Origin: Symbiodinium natans
Taxonomy: Eukaryota > Sar > Dinophyceae > Suessiales > Symbiodiniaceae
Reading direction: 5' to 3'
DNA length: 64,000 bases
Assembly: GCA_905221605.1 (NCBI GenBank)
Contig: CAJNDS010002148.1
Location: 16,001 to 80,000, forward strand
Within the stretch, counting starts at the first letter, position 1, and every line of letters begins with the position of its first letter. Below the pieces are notes generated by a model. That model was not told the origin of the DNA. It saw only the letters and a list, made by a program, of their open reading frames with translations, and ran no database searches. This document shows, piece after piece, positions 40,680 to 50,340 of this stretch. A program made the position numbers and the translations under genes.

Positions 40680-40768
40680 TCTTCTCTTGAATTTTGGCCG
40701 GCCAAGGTTCTCATCGAAGAGCTTCGGGTCTAGAACCGTAGCTGAGGGGCATTTTCCGGAAATCGAGC
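40680..40768 (-). CDS. Exon, basic
   Basis: CGAG acceptor. Reads SISGKCPSATVLDPKLFDEN then LGRPKFKRR. Two diverged copies of its middle lie at 40.96 and 41.05 kb. Confidence 0.6.
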
Positions 40769-41065
40769 CTCGGGCCTCCTTAGGGTTTAGGCTTTAGGGC
40801 TTAGGGTTTAGGGTTTAGGGTTAGGGTTCAGGGTTTAGGGTTTCGGGTTTAGGGTTTAGGGTTTAGGGTTTGGGGTTTGGGGTTTGGGGTTTGGGGTTTA
40901 GGGATTAGGGATTAGGGTTTAGGGGAAATCGGGTGAATTCTTAGGCCTTTTGTCGTTGAAGGTTTCGGGTCTAGAGAACCGCATCGGAGCAACATGCCCT
41001 GGACATCGACTTTAGGTCACCAAAGTCCCGTCTCATCGAAAACCTTCGGATGGAAAACCGTATCA
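40717..41065. repeat. Three diverged copies of an exon segment
   Basis: GAGCTTCGGGTCTAGAACCG (40720), GGTTTCGGGTCTAGAGAACC (40963) and ACCTTCGGATGGAAAACCG (41043) with matching flanks. Confidence 0.6.
40785..40925. repeat. TTTAGGG tract
   Basis: About 18 units including TTTGGGG. Confidence 0.9.
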
Positions 41066-41419
41066 CGGGGGAAAAGTTGTCATTTTCCTCAATTTCAAGT
41101 TAAGATTTCGCTTGGGAAGCCATTTCAAAGGCAAGGCTTGCCATGGGTAGGCCTTCCATCGGGGGTGTTCCAGGCCCAACGGCCCTTCCCCAAATCATGG
41201 AATGCAGCGGAGCTCCCCACGGAGGTGGAGGGGTGGGGCGAGGAAGGGTCGGACGGTTCCAGCCTGCAAGGGTACCTCTCCCGCAGGCCCCTGAGCCCGA
41301 TAAAAAGTGCATTTCGAACAGCGGTTTACGGCTTAGGTTTTCGGGAGACACCAGAACCTGTGCTCCCGGTGAACCCTAAACCTTGAACCCAAGAAACCAA
41401 CCCCTCAAACCTGGACGCC

Positions 41420-41520
41420 GAACCCTAGACCCTGAACCCTACACCCTAAACCCTGAACCTAAACCCTAGCCCTAAACCCCAAACCCCAAACCCCAAACCC
41501 TAAACCCCAAACTCCCAAAA
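41420..41520. repeat. CCCTAAA/CCCCAAA tract
   Basis: About 12 units. Confidence 0.85.
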
Positions 41521-41521
41521 C

Positions 41522-41597
41522 CCAGCCGGGACGCGATCGTCAGAGCCACCAGGGGCCGGATCCAGCTGACGCCCAGCAGGGCCATCGCGCCGCAGCA
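41522..41597 (-). CDS. Exon with a membrane segment
   Basis: CGAAG acceptor, GTTTTGG donor. Reads CCGAM then ALLGVSWIRPLVALTIASRL, a plausible transmembrane helix. Confidence 0.7.
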
Positions 41598-41639
41598 CTT
41601 CGAGGCCCGAGGCTCGGGGGATTAGGGCTTTCGGGGTTT

Positions 41640-41790
41640 ATGGGTTTAGGGTTTAGGGTTTAGGGTTTAGGGTTTAGGGTTTAGGGTTTAGGGTTTAGGG
41701 TTTAGGGTTTACGGTTTAGGGTTTAGGGTTTAGGGTTTAGGGTTTAGGGTTTAGGCTTTAGGCTTTAGGCTTTAGGCTTTAGGGTTTAGG
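41640..41790. repeat. TTTAGGG array with TTTAGGC block
   Basis: About 17 TTTAGGG plus four consecutive TTTAGGC units. Confidence 0.95.
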
Positions 41791-41791
41791 G

Positions 41792-41835
41792 CCTTCGGGG
41801 AGAGCTTCATGGAATGAGAGCCGAGGCCCTCGCAG
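41792..41835 (-). CDS. Possible exon
   Basis: Reads CEGLGSHSMKLSPK; acceptor uncertain. Confidence 0.35.
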
Positions 41836-42254
41836 GGTCTACAGGGTTTCGGTGGGTGAGTTCTTTAAAGGATGATCCCTTTCTGGGCCGCCCTACATAT
41901 TCGGGGTTTAGGGTTTAGGGTTTAGGGTTTAGGGTAGAATCCGTAACCCCAAAAAGGGACCCTAATTTAGAGAAGTGGCCATGTGGGCTCAGGGTGTGCA
42001 ACTGACTCGGGTAAAAAGCCGGCGCAGAGAACCCTAAGGCCCCCACAAAGCCTTCAAAATTGAAGCCCTGAACCCTTACCCCACAAGAACCCTCATAAAC
42101 CCTAAACCCTAAACCCCTGCACCCCCCCAACCCCCACCCAACAAAAAAAAAAAACACAAGACCCTAAACCTTGAAGCCCTAAACCCCTAAACCCCCAACC
42201 CTGCAAGTTCGAGGGGGTTGGGGTTTGGTGTTTGGGGTTGAGGGCTTGGGGTTG

Positions 42255-42380
42255 AGGCTGAGGGTTGAGGGTTGAGGGTTTAGGGTTTAGGGTTTAAGGT
42301 TTAGGGTTTAGGGTTTAGGGCTTAGGGCTTAGGGCTTAGGGTTTAGGGTTTAGGGTTTAGGGTTTAGGGTTTAGGGTTTA
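42255..42380. repeat. TTTAGGG tract
   Basis: About 17 units with TTGAGGG and GCTTAGG. Confidence 0.9.
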
Positions 42381-42383
42381 GGG

Positions 42384-42466
42384 CTCATTCTTCAGGATCT
42401 GCAAGAAACGCCGAGGTGGGTGCAGGCTACACGCTGCGTTGGCGTGGTTGGAACCCAGCCGGCTCT
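42384..42466 (-). CDS. Exon, about 27 codons
   Basis: CTAG acceptor. Reads SRLGSNHANAACSLHPPRRF then LQILKNE. Confidence 0.6.
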
Positions 42467-42499
42467 CTAGTTTTTCTGAGCAGATATAGCGTTTAGGAT

Positions 42500-42760
42500 T
42501 TCAGGTTTAGGGTTTCAGGTTTGGGGTTTAGGGTTTCAGGTTTGGGGTTTAGGGTTTCAGGTTTGGGGTTTAGGGTTTCAGGTTTGGGGTTTAGGGTTTC
42601 AAGTGTGGGGTTTAGGGTTTCAGGTTTGGGGTTTAGGGTTTCAGGTTTGGGGTTTAGGGTTTCAGGTTTGGGGTTTAGGGTTTCAAGTGTGGGGTTTAAG
42701 GGTTTCAGGCTTGGGGTTTAGGGTTTCAGGTTTGGGGTTTAGGGTTTCAGGTTTCAAGTT
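42500..42760. repeat. 28-bp higher-order heptamer repeat
   Basis: About ten copies of TTTCAGG + TTTGGGG + TTTAGGG (21-22 bp), with a GTGTGGGG variant twice, 75 bp apart. A second-order repeat built from heptamer variants. Confidence 0.9.
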
Positions 42761-42912
42761 TAGGGGTTGGGAGGGTGTAGGAGCCTCCATACCCAGGAAG
42801 CCCATCGCTCTCAAGTGCCTAAACCCTAAACCCGTAACCCTGACACCCTTAAAGCCTTCAACCCCTAAACCCTAAACCCGAAACCTTAAACCCTAAACCC
42901 TATAGCTTGCAC

Positions 42913-42960
42913 TGGGGACACTGCCTTCACAGCCGCAAGGGTCTCGTCGAGGGGAAGCTC
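42913..42960 (-). CDS. Exon, 16 codons
   Basis: GCGAG acceptor, GTGCAAGC donor, phase 0. Reads ELPLDETLAAVKAVSP. Confidence 0.7.
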
Positions 42961-43090
42961 CTCGCGTTGAGGGTTTTCCCTAGAACCCAAACCCTGGATT
43001 TAGGGTTTAGGGTTTGGGGTTTGGGGTTTAGGCTTTAGGGCTTAGGCTTTAGGGTTTAGGGTTTAGACCTTCTGGACTTATGCTCCGGTG

Positions 43091-43112
43091 AGTTACCCAT
43101 GAACCTCCAAGT
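43091..43112. mobile_element. Solo end of family A
   Basis: AGTTACCCATGAACCTCCAA without partner. Confidence 0.6.
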
Positions 43113-43153
43113 GACGTAAGCCCGTTTAAAGTGCAGCTTAACCTCCTGGTACT

Positions 43154-43216
43154 TTGTAGGAATTCGGGTACCCTTTAAGGGATTATATAGGGTACCTCAT
43201 TCCCTGATTCCCTACG
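43154..43216. mobile_element. Small inverted-repeat element related to family D
   Basis: GTAGGAATTCGGGTACCC and GGGTACCTCATTCC...CCCTAC around a short centre. Confidence 0.5.
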
Positions 43217-43289
43217 AAGAAGCAGCCAGTTAAGTGCAGGGTTTCGGGGGTTCGCGTTTTCGCCGCCACCCACCTTCAACCTCCAAACC

Positions 43290-43475
43290 TAGGGTTTAGG
43301 GTTTAGGGTTTAGGGTTTAGGGTTTATTTAGGGGTTAGGGTTTAGGGGTTAGGGCTCAGGGCTCAGGGTTCAGGGTGCAGGGTGCAGGGTGCAGGGTTTA
43401 GGGTTTAGGGTTTAGGGTTTAGGGTTTAGGGTTTAGGGTTTAGGGTTTAGGGTTTAGGGTTTAGGGTTTAGGGTT
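43290..43475. repeat. TTTAGGG tract
   Basis: About 22 units; includes a GTGCAGG triplet block. Confidence 0.95.
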
Positions 43476-43479
43476 TGGA

Positions 43480-43522
43480 GTAAGGCACGGGCCTCCCCGC
43501 TCCGAATCTTGCGAAACATGCG
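43480..43522 (-). CDS. Possible exon, basic
   Basis: Reads MFRKIRSGEARALL. Confidence 0.45.
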
Positions 43523-43524
43523 GG

Positions 43525-43715
43525 GTTAGGGTTTAGGGTTTAGGGTTTAGGGTTTAGGGTTTAGGGTTTAGGGTTTAGGGTTTAGGGTTTAGGGTTTAGG
43601 GTTTACGGTTTAGGGGTTAGGGGTTAGGGGTTTAGGGGTTTAGGGGTTTAGGGTTTAGGGTTTAGGGTTTCAAGGTTTAGGGTTTAAAGGTTTAGGGTTT
43701 AGGGCTTAGGGCTTA
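43525..43715. repeat. TTTAGGG array
   Basis: About 25 units, with TTAGGGG. Confidence 0.95.
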
Positions 43716-43716
43716 G

Positions 43717-43872
43717 GTAGCATGACAGAAAGCACTGGCAGTATCCCTTGCAAACGATGCACAGTGCAGCCTCACGGCCCACGCGCTGAGCGCTTTCGGA
43801 AGCCTCCTCTGCTTCGTCGCACTCGATCACCGGGGCCATGACCCCATGCAACTCGTCCCACGAGGCCGGCAT
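43717..43872 (-). CDS. Possible first exon, Cys-rich C-terminus
   Basis: 52 codons from an ATG at 43870-43872: MPASWDELHGVMAPVIECDE, then an acidic run, then LCIVCKGYCQCFLSCY with five Cys. In-frame TAG three codons upstream of the Met fits either a true start or an acceptor. Could begin the PLAC8-like gene. An upstream island (43,895-44,015) is open in several frames. Confidence 0.55.
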
Positions 43873-44029
43873 GAAATCGCACTAGGGTTTTGCGGGGGTG
43901 GCCGTAGAAACCACGCTTCCTCCTTCCAGTATGCCACGGCATCTGCTGCAAGACGCTTGTCTCTTCGTGCTCTCGCGTGGATTCGGTCGAGCGTGGAGGG
44001 CACGCAACTCTCTAGGGTTGAGGGCTTTA

Positions 44030-44410
44030 AGGGCTTTAGTTAGGGTTTCATGGTTTAACGCGCCTGAGGGGCTTGAGGGGCTTAAGGAGTTTGAGGGGTT
44101 TACAGGGTTTAAGGGGTTTAAGGGGTTTGAGGGATTTAAGGGGTTTAAGGGTTTAAGGAGTTAAGGGGCTTGAGGGATTCAAAATGGCTTAGGGTTTAAG
44201 GGGCTTAAGGGGTTTGAGGGGTTTGAGGGGTTTAAGGGGTTTAAGGGGTTTAAGGGGTTTAAGGGTTTACGGGTTTAAGGGTTCATGTTTGAGGGTTCAG
44301 GGTTCTAGGGCTCTCGAGGTTTATAAGGTCAGGGATGCTAGGGTTTAAGGGGCTTCTAGGGTTGGGTTTAGGGTTCAGGGTTTAGGGTTTAGAGTTTAGG
44401 GTTTAGGGTT
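44030..44410. repeat. Degenerate TTTAAGGGG tract
   Basis: TTTAAGGGG/TTTGAGGGG nonamer-like words, about 30 units, fading into TTTAGGG. Confidence 0.8.
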
Positions 44411-44724
44411 CAGGGGCAAGGGTTTCGCTGGTTCGAGGCAGTTGAAAGGGTGAGGGTTCGGCAAGACTTCTCTGAATATTCCCCCCCAAGTCCCGAAGTA
44501 CGCCCCTGAAGCCCCTACGTCGGCCCCAGGTCGGAATGAAAACCCCCCTGCCCGAAGCCTCCCAAAACCCTGAAAAAGCTTCATTCCTAAACCCCAAAAC
44601 CGCTGACTGAAGTTAGGGCAAACAAAACATAACAATAATAATAATCACCATAATCATAATCATAATACTAGCTTACCCCTAAACCCCTGAAGTTGCAGGG
44701 GTTTAGGGCTGCGGGCCCTCAGAG

Positions 44725-44820
44725 CTAGTGATAAGTAGGGTTACAAGTATGGTAACTATACGTCTAACCCCGTTTAAGGCACTTATATCCCTACTTATAC
44801 CTACCCATGAACCTCCAAGT
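44725..44820. mobile_element. MITE-like family A, left end degraded
   Basis: Right end TACCCATGAACCTCCAAGT; internal GGTAACTATA matches the copy at 20.0 kb. Confidence 0.65.
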
Positions 44821-44829
44821 ATACGCACC

Positions 44830-45325
44830 CTAGAACCCGAAAGGCTCCTTAAACACTTAACCCCTACAACTCCCGCACCGCCCTAACCCTATAAGTTTTG
44901 GACTAAGGGTTGAGGGTTTAGGGATTAGGGTACAGGAAGTACGGTCTATATTGTATCCAAAAAGGAAACCAAGTATCTACACTCACCAATTTCAAAACGC
45001 AAACGTATATACACTCACCAATAACAGTCATATAAACCCTGTTTCAATATATTGAGGGCTCAAGGTTTATAAGCCCTACATGAATCCTACACTCTAAACC
45101 CTCGCACTCCTAAATACCCTGAGCCCTGGAATCCCGCAACCCTAAGTCCTGACACCCTCGCATTTAGGGGTTTGGGGTTTAGGGTTTAGAGTTTAGGCCC
45201 AGAACTGCTGAACTTTAGGTTACCTGGCCCGTGCCCTCGTTGAAAAGGGCCCATACTTTATATACAGCCCTTTGCAGAAGGAAAGAGAAAATATTCAGGG
45301 GCCATGTATCTTCCCTTAGAAGCCT
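44830..45325. other. No gene seen
   Basis: AT-richer; CACTCACCAAT repeated twice (44973, 45012). Confidence 0.4.
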
Positions 45326-45329
45326 AAAT

Positions 45330-45690
45330 CCTAACCCTAAGCCCTGTACCCGAAACCCTAAACCCTAAAAACTAAGCGCGAAACCCTAAGCCCTGAACCC
45401 TGTACCCTAAACCCGAAATCCTAAATCCTAAGCCCTAAACCATGAACCCCAAACCCTGTACCCTGAACCCTGAACCCAAAATCCCAAACCCTGAACCCTG
45501 AACGTTGAACCCTAAATCCTACACCCTAAACACTAAATCCAAAACCATGAACCCTAAACCCGAAACCCTAAACCCTGAACCCTAAACCCTAAATCCTAAA
45601 CCCGAAACCCTAAATCCGAAACCCTAAACCCTGAACCCTAAACCCTAAACCCTGAACGCCAAACCCTAAACCCTAAACCCTAAACCCGTA
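45330..45690. repeat. Degenerate CCCTAAA tract
   Basis: About 45 units with CCCTGAA, CCCGAAA and ATCCTAA variants. Confidence 0.9.
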
Positions 45691-45697
45691 TGAACAC

Positions 45698-45748
45698 ATC
45701 CGGGGAGGCCTCCACGCCCATCAGGAAGGGGCCCTCGGCATCCGCGGC
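45698..45748 (-). CDS. Exon, 17 codons
   Basis: CTGAAG acceptor, GTGTTC donor, phase 0. Reads AADAEGPFLMGVEASPD. Confidence 0.7.
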
Positions 45749-45754
45749 CTTCAG

Positions 45755-45900
45755 GGTTCGGGGTTTGGGGTTTAGGGTTTAGGGTTCAGGGTTTAGGGTT
45801 TAGGGTTTAGGGCTTAGGGCTTGGGGCTTAGGGCTTAGGGTTTAGGGTTTAGGGCTTAGGGCTTAGGGCTTAGGGTTTAGGCTTTGGAGTGTAGTGTTGG
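45755..45900. repeat. TTTAGGG / GCTTAGG tract
   Basis: About 18 units. Confidence 0.9.
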
Positions 45901-46256
45901 GGGTTTGGGGTTTGGGGTTTAGGGCTCAGCGTTCAGGGATGAGGGGTTAGGGCTTAAGGTTTAGGGTTGAGGATTTTGGGTTGAGGTTTGGAAGGCCCAA
46001 GCGTCAAAGGGCTTTATGGCTCAAAAAGGCTTTGGGGTGGGGGATTTAGGGGGGTTTAAGAGCATAGGCGTTTAGGGGACCATTTAGGAGTTTGGGGTTT
46101 GGCGATGAGGGTTCAGGGAGCTAGGGGCTTAAGGCTTAGGGCTTCGGGATGAGGGTTGAGGGGGCCTTGGGGCTTGGGATTTGCGGTTCAGGTCCGGGAT
46201 AAGTTGCTCAACAAGTCTTCGTTTCGGATCGGGTTTAAGGTTTGAGGAGGCTTTAC

Positions 46257-46353
46257 CTGGGACTTCGCTGGTGAGCATGGTCGCCATCGAGCCGTCCACG
46301 TGGCTCATACATTGGGAACACGGACATGGCCGTGGACGGCGAGGAGTGGTCAT
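46257..46353 (-). CDS. Possible first exon with Cys pair motif
   Basis: ATG at 46351-46353; MTTPR then RPRPCPCSQCMSHVDGSMAT, ending CCCAG|GTAAAG (46256). CxCxxC could bind metal. Family-A units start 20 bp upstream. Confidence 0.55.
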
Positions 46354-46372
46354 GAAAGAAAATCCAACCCTA

Positions 46373-46628
46373 CTTGGAGGTGCATGGTTCTAAGTACGGT
46401 AATTATGCTTATAACCCCTGTCTAGGGCACTTACAAAACCTACTTCTAGCTCTTGGAGGTGCATGGTTCTAAGTACGGTAATTGTGCTTATAACCCCTGT
46501 CTAGGGCACTTACAAAACCTACTTCTAGCTCTTGGAGGTGCATGGTTCTAAGTACGGTAATTGTGCTTCTAACCCCTGTTTAGGGCACTTACAAGACCTA
46601 CTTCTAGCTGCCCCCATGAACCTCCAAG
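46373..46628. mobile_element. MITE-like family A, tandem triplet
   Basis: Three head-to-tail copies with 79-bp period starting CTTGGAGGTGCATGGTTC (46373, 46452, 46531); only the last carries the right end CCCATGAACCTCCAAG. Confidence 0.85.
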
Positions 46629-46638
46629 AACCTGTCAC

Positions 46639-46693
46639 GTAGATATGCCCTTCTTGGAAGGCATCGCCTGGCGCTGCTTGTTCTCAAGCATGC
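46639..46693 (-). CDS. Exon, 17 codons
   Basis: CCCAG acceptor, GTGACAGG donor; the family-A end lies 10 bp into the intron. Reads MLENKQRQAMPSKKGIS. Confidence 0.7.
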
Positions 46694-47029
46694 CTGGGTT
46701 TCTTGTCCCTAAGCCCTAAACCCTAAACCCTAAACCCTAAATTCAGTTCGCATCATGGGGCCTCGGGTTCAGGGTTGCACGGCAGATAATGTACTACCCT
46801 TCTAACGGTGACTTAACTTGGCTGCACTTAGGAGGGTAGTTAAAAAAAAATAAACTTTTAGCTGCCTTAGTAAGAAACCCAATCAACCCAAAAGGCTAAG
46901 GATCTAAAGTTACAGTAAAGCACCACAAAGTTAATATGAGTACCTAAGCAACATTCCAACGTTGAGCTGCCCATTGCAGAGCACCATGCTCGCCCCTTAT
47001 ACCCAAAACCACCCCCTGAATCAGAAACC

Positions 47030-47360
47030 CTGAACCCAAAACCCTGAACCCCAAGCCTTGAACCCTAACCCTTGAACCCTAAACCCCAAACCCTAAACCC
47101 TAAACCCTAAACCCTAAACCCTAAACCCTAAACCCTACTACACCCTGAACCCTGACCTGATGCCGAAGAGCCCTAAACCCCAAACCCTAAACCCTAAACC
47201 CTAAACCCTAAACCCTAAACCCTAAACCCTACTACACCCTGAACCCTGACCTGATGCCGAAGAGCCCTAAACCCTAAACCCTAAACCCTAAACCCTAAAC
47301 CCTCAACCCTCAACCCTAAACCCTAAACCCTAAACCCTAAACCCTAAACCCTAAACCTAC
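47030..47360. repeat. CCCTAAA tract with 91-bp duplication
   Basis: ACTACACCCTGAACCCTGAC and following CTGATGCCGAAGAG occur at 47138 and 47229. Confidence 0.9.
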
Positions 47361-47371
47361 AACACCCCCAC

Positions 47372-47428
47372 CTTCGCAACCGTCTCGGCCACCGTCTGAA
47401 GCTTCTCCCCGGCTTCCTTGACCAAGAC
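47372..47428 (-). CDS. Exon, helical module (19 codons)
   Basis: GGCAG acceptor, GTGGGG donor, phase 0. Reads VLVKEAGEKLQTVAETVAK. Same size and phase as the exons at 5,165 and 6,982. Confidence 0.8.
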
Positions 47429-47444
47429 CTGCCACTTTGACAAG

Positions 47445-47610
47445 GGTTTAGGGTTTGGGGCTTGGGGTTTGGGATTTGGGGTTTGGGGTTTGGGGTTTGG
47501 GGTTCAGGGTTCAGGGTTCAGGGTTCAGGGTTCAGGGTTCAGGGTTCAGGGTTTGGGGTTTGGGGCTTAAGGTTTAGGGTTTTAAGGTTTAAGGTTCAGG
47601 TAAGCCCCTA
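47445..47610. repeat. TTTGGGG / TTCAGGG tract
   Basis: About 20 units. Confidence 0.9.
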
Positions 47611-47625
47611 AAAAAGCCCCAAAGC

Positions 47626-47648
47626 CTGTCATGGACATTGACCTCGAA
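47626..47648 (-). CDS. Possible micro-exon
   Basis: GGGCAG acceptor. Reads FEVNVHD. Confidence 0.35.
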
Positions 47649-47917
47649 CTGCCCATGGCTTTTGGAGGTTTGGGGAGGGTGTTGAGGGTTTTGGGGGGGG
47701 GTTTGGGGGCGTTTTGGGGCTTCGGGCTCGGGGCTTAGAGGCTTGGGGTTTTGGGGGCTTGTTTGAGCCAGCAGACCCCAAACCCCAAACCCCTGAACCC
47801 CTAAACCCTAAACCCATTCCTAAACCCGAAACCCGAAACCCTAAACCCTAAACCCCTGAACCCCGAAGCCCCTGAACCCCTGAACCCCCAAACCTCTAAC
47901 CTCCCCTGGATACCCTC

Positions 47918-48000
47918 CCAGAGACTCCACAACCCCTTAATTAAGGAATATACCTTTAAATTATAATAGGAAAACCCCAATATGATTTAAGGTCTATTCC
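47918..48000. mobile_element. MITE-like family C, truncated
   Basis: CCCAGAGACTCCACAACCCC start, TTAATTAAGGAATATACC, then AACCCCAATATGATTTAAGG; right half missing. Confidence 0.7.
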
Positions 48001-48076
48001 TAAACCCAAAACCCTAAACCCGAAACCCTAAACTCTAAATCCTAAACCTTAAACCCTAAATCCTAAACCCTAAACC

Positions 48077-48153
48077 GGTCTCTGGGCTGAGACTGAAAGT
48101 CGGCGCACCTCCAGGCCGACCCGTTCGGAGGCTTCCTCTTGCCAGTGCGCTCT
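48077..48153 (-). CDS. Exon, coiled-coil (25 codons)
   Basis: GCTCAG acceptor. Reads R then AHWQEEASERVGLEVRRLSV, SAQR. Confidence 0.8.
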
Positions 48154-48164
48154 CTGAGCAGTAG

Positions 48165-48380
48165 AGTTTAGGTTTAAGGTTTAGGGTTTAGGGTTTAGGG
48201 TTTAGGGTTTAGGGTTTAGGGTTGAGGGTTGAGGGTTTAGGGTTTAGGGTTTAGGGTTTAGGGTTTAGGGTTTAGGGTTAGGGTTTAAGGTTTTTAGGGC
48301 TTTTAAGGTTTTTATGGTTTAGGGTTTCGGGTTTAGGGTTTAGGATTTAGGGTTTAGGGTTTAGGATATAGGGTTTAGGG
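48165..48380. repeat. TTTAGGG tract
   Basis: About 25 units. Confidence 0.9.
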
Positions 48381-48384
48381 CTAC

Positions 48385-48425
48385 GGGTTGCTCTGGCAGC
48401 CGGGTCGTGTCGAGCTTCCTGGTGT
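48385..48425 (-). CDS. Exon, 13 codons
   Basis: CGAAG acceptor, GTAGCC donor. Reads TRKLDTTRLPEQP. Confidence 0.65.
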
Positions 48426-48569
48426 CTTCGGCGGATTTAGGGTTCTGGTCAAGTGGCCCCCACAGCAGGTACTACAGTGGAAATATGCAAAACTGGTGGA
48501 GGGCTTCACCACAAGACCCTAAACCCAACTAAGACTCAAACCCTGAAACACTAAACTGAAACGCCATAC

Positions 48570-49045
48570 CCTAAACATTCAACCCCAAGCCCCAAACCCT
48601 GAACCCAGAACCGCAAACCCTAAACCCTAACCCCTTTATCTGGTGGCTGCCAAGGCTTGAAGCGCCTAAACCCTCAACCCCTAAGCCCTAAACCCTAAAC
48701 CCCAAACCCTCAATTCCTAAACCCTTAACCCTCGACCCCTGAGCCCTAAACCAAATTAAGTCTTAAACCCCCAAACCCCAAACCCTAAACCCTAAGCCCT
48801 AAAACCCTAAACCCTAAACCCTGAAACCTGAACCCAGAACCTCACCCTAAACCCTACCCCTAACTCCAAGCCCTAAACCCTAAACATTTAACTCCTAAGC
48901 CCTAAACCCTAAACCCTACCCCTAAACCCTAAACCCTGAACCCTGAACCCAGAACCTCACACCCACGACCCCTAAACCCCAAACCCTAAACCCTGAACCC
49001 CAAACCCTAAACCCCAAACCCTAAACCCCAAACCCTAAACCCTAA
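48570..49045. repeat. Degenerate CCCTAAA tract
   Basis: Includes a roughly 85-bp duplication around CCCTGAACCCAGAACCTCAC (48826, 48940). Confidence 0.85.
48640..48665 (-). CDS. Possible micro-exon
   Basis: TAG acceptor; reads ALQALAAT. Confidence 0.45.
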
Positions 49046-49048
49046 ACC

Positions 49049-49098
49049 CCGAGTCCTTCTGTGAGCTCTTGAGGTCGGCGAGGCGCTGCTGGGACTGC
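49049..49098 (-). CDS. Exon, coiled-coil
   Basis: CTGAG acceptor. Reads QSQQRLADLKSSQKDS. C-rich below, G-rich above. Confidence 0.7.
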
Positions 49099-49104
49099 CT
49101 CAGG

Positions 49105-49295
49105 GTTTAGGGGTTTAGGGTCTAGGGTTTCGGGTTTAGGGTTTAGGGTTTAGGGTTTAGGGTTGCGGGTTTAGGGTCTAGGGTTTAGGGTTTAGGGTCT
49201 AGGGTTTAGGGTTTAGGGTTAAGGGTCTCGGGTTTAAGGGTCTAGGGTCTAGGGTCTAGGGTTTAGGGTTTAGGGTTTAGGGTTTAGGGTTGTAG
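49105..49295. repeat. TTTAGGG / TCTAGGG tract
   Basis: About 26 units. Confidence 0.9.
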
Positions 49296-49298
49296 GAT

Positions 49299-49323
49299 CT
49301 GAGTCAGAGTCTTCGCCAAGTCT
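49299..49323 (-). CDS. Possible micro-exon
   Basis: CTAAG acceptor. Reads RLGEDSDS. Confidence 0.4.
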
Positions 49324-49584
49324 CTTAGCCCCCTGAGCCCCTGCGCGCCCCTGAACCCGAAAGCCCTGAACCCTAACCCCGCAAGTCTCAAGAAAACAAT
49401 AAGACGCCTGAGCCCTGAAGCCCAGCCCTAAAGCCCCAAACCTGAACCCCCGAAACGCAAGGTACCCTTCTTACCCCTGAACCCTAAGCTCCTGAAACCC
49501 TCAGCCCAAACCCATGTATCTGAACAGAACCCCCTACCCTGAAACCTAAAGAACAACCCCGAAAGCCCTGAACCCTCAGCCTTT

Positions 49585-49725
49585 TAGGGTTTAGGGTTTA
49601 GGGCTTAGGGTTTAGGGCTTAGGGCTTAGGCCTTAGGCCTTAGGGCATAGGCCTTAGGGCTTAGGGCTTAGGGCTTAGGGCATAGGGCTTAGGGCTCAGG
49701 GCTCAGCTTAGGGATTTAGGGTTTA
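49585..49725. repeat. GCTTAGG / CCTTAGG tract
   Basis: About 18 units drifted to GGGCTTA. Confidence 0.85.
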
Positions 49726-49727
49726 GC

Positions 49728-49783
49728 CTTCGGAGCCCGCCTAGCGCGGTCCTCCATCTTGACGAGCTCATCCTTGGCCATGC
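49728..49783 (-). CDS. Exon, charged helix
   Basis: CACCAG acceptor, GCTAAA (GC) donor. Reads MAKDELVKMEDRARRAPK. Confidence 0.7.
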
Positions 49784-49820
49784 CTGGTGGGGTTTTGGGG
49801 GTTTAGGGCTTAGGGTCCGT

Positions 49821-49913
49821 TGGGATGTTCCCCTTGTACTAGCAGTCATAGGAATTACAATGAGGTGGACAAGAAGCCCTGGTAAGGACTGTTAGGATAA
49901 GGGGGAACATCCC
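49821..49913. mobile_element. MITE-like family B copy
   Basis: Ends TGGGATGTTCCCC and GGGGAACATCCCC. Followed by (TA)n. Confidence 0.8.
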
Positions 49914-50067
49914 CATACATATATATATATATATATATGATATACCCCGTGAATCCCCCCAAACCCCAATCCCTAAACCCTAAACCCGAAACCTTAAACC
50001 CTAAACCCGAAACCCTAGACCCTCACCCCCTCCCTGAAGAACCCTAGAAAGTGAGGTCGACGCCCAC

Positions 50068-50128
50068 CGCCGTCTTTTTCTTCGAGTCGATGAAGCGCAT
50101 GACCGTGTTGATGTGGTCACCCGCCTCA
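50068..50128 (-). CDS. Exon homologous to the one at 14,978
   Basis: AAAG acceptor, GTGGGC donor. Reads EAGDHINTVMRFIDSKKKTA. Confidence 0.8.
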
Positions 50129-50154
50129 CTTTGGGGGGGGGGGTTACGAAAAGT

Positions 50155-50340
50155 AAGGGTTTAGGGTTTAGGGTTTAGGGTTCAGGGTTTAGGGTTTAGG
50201 TTTAGGGTTTAGGGTTTAGGGTTTAGGGTTTAGGGTTTAGGGTTTGGGGCTTGGGGTTTGGGGTTTAGGGTTTAGGGTTTAGGGTTCAGGGTTCAGGGTC
50301 TAGGGTCGAGGGTCTAGGGTTTAGGGTTTAGGGTTTAGGG
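50155..50340. repeat. TTTAGGG tract
   Basis: About 25 units. Confidence 0.95.

Noticed and set aside
41100-41370. Overlapping open frames on both strands
   Set aside because: GC-rich segment without stops in several frames; no splice-bounded island or domain.
42521-42875. Open frames with GFRVSGLGFRVSG repeats
   Set aside because: Direct translation of the higher-order heptamer repeat; no independent coding signal.
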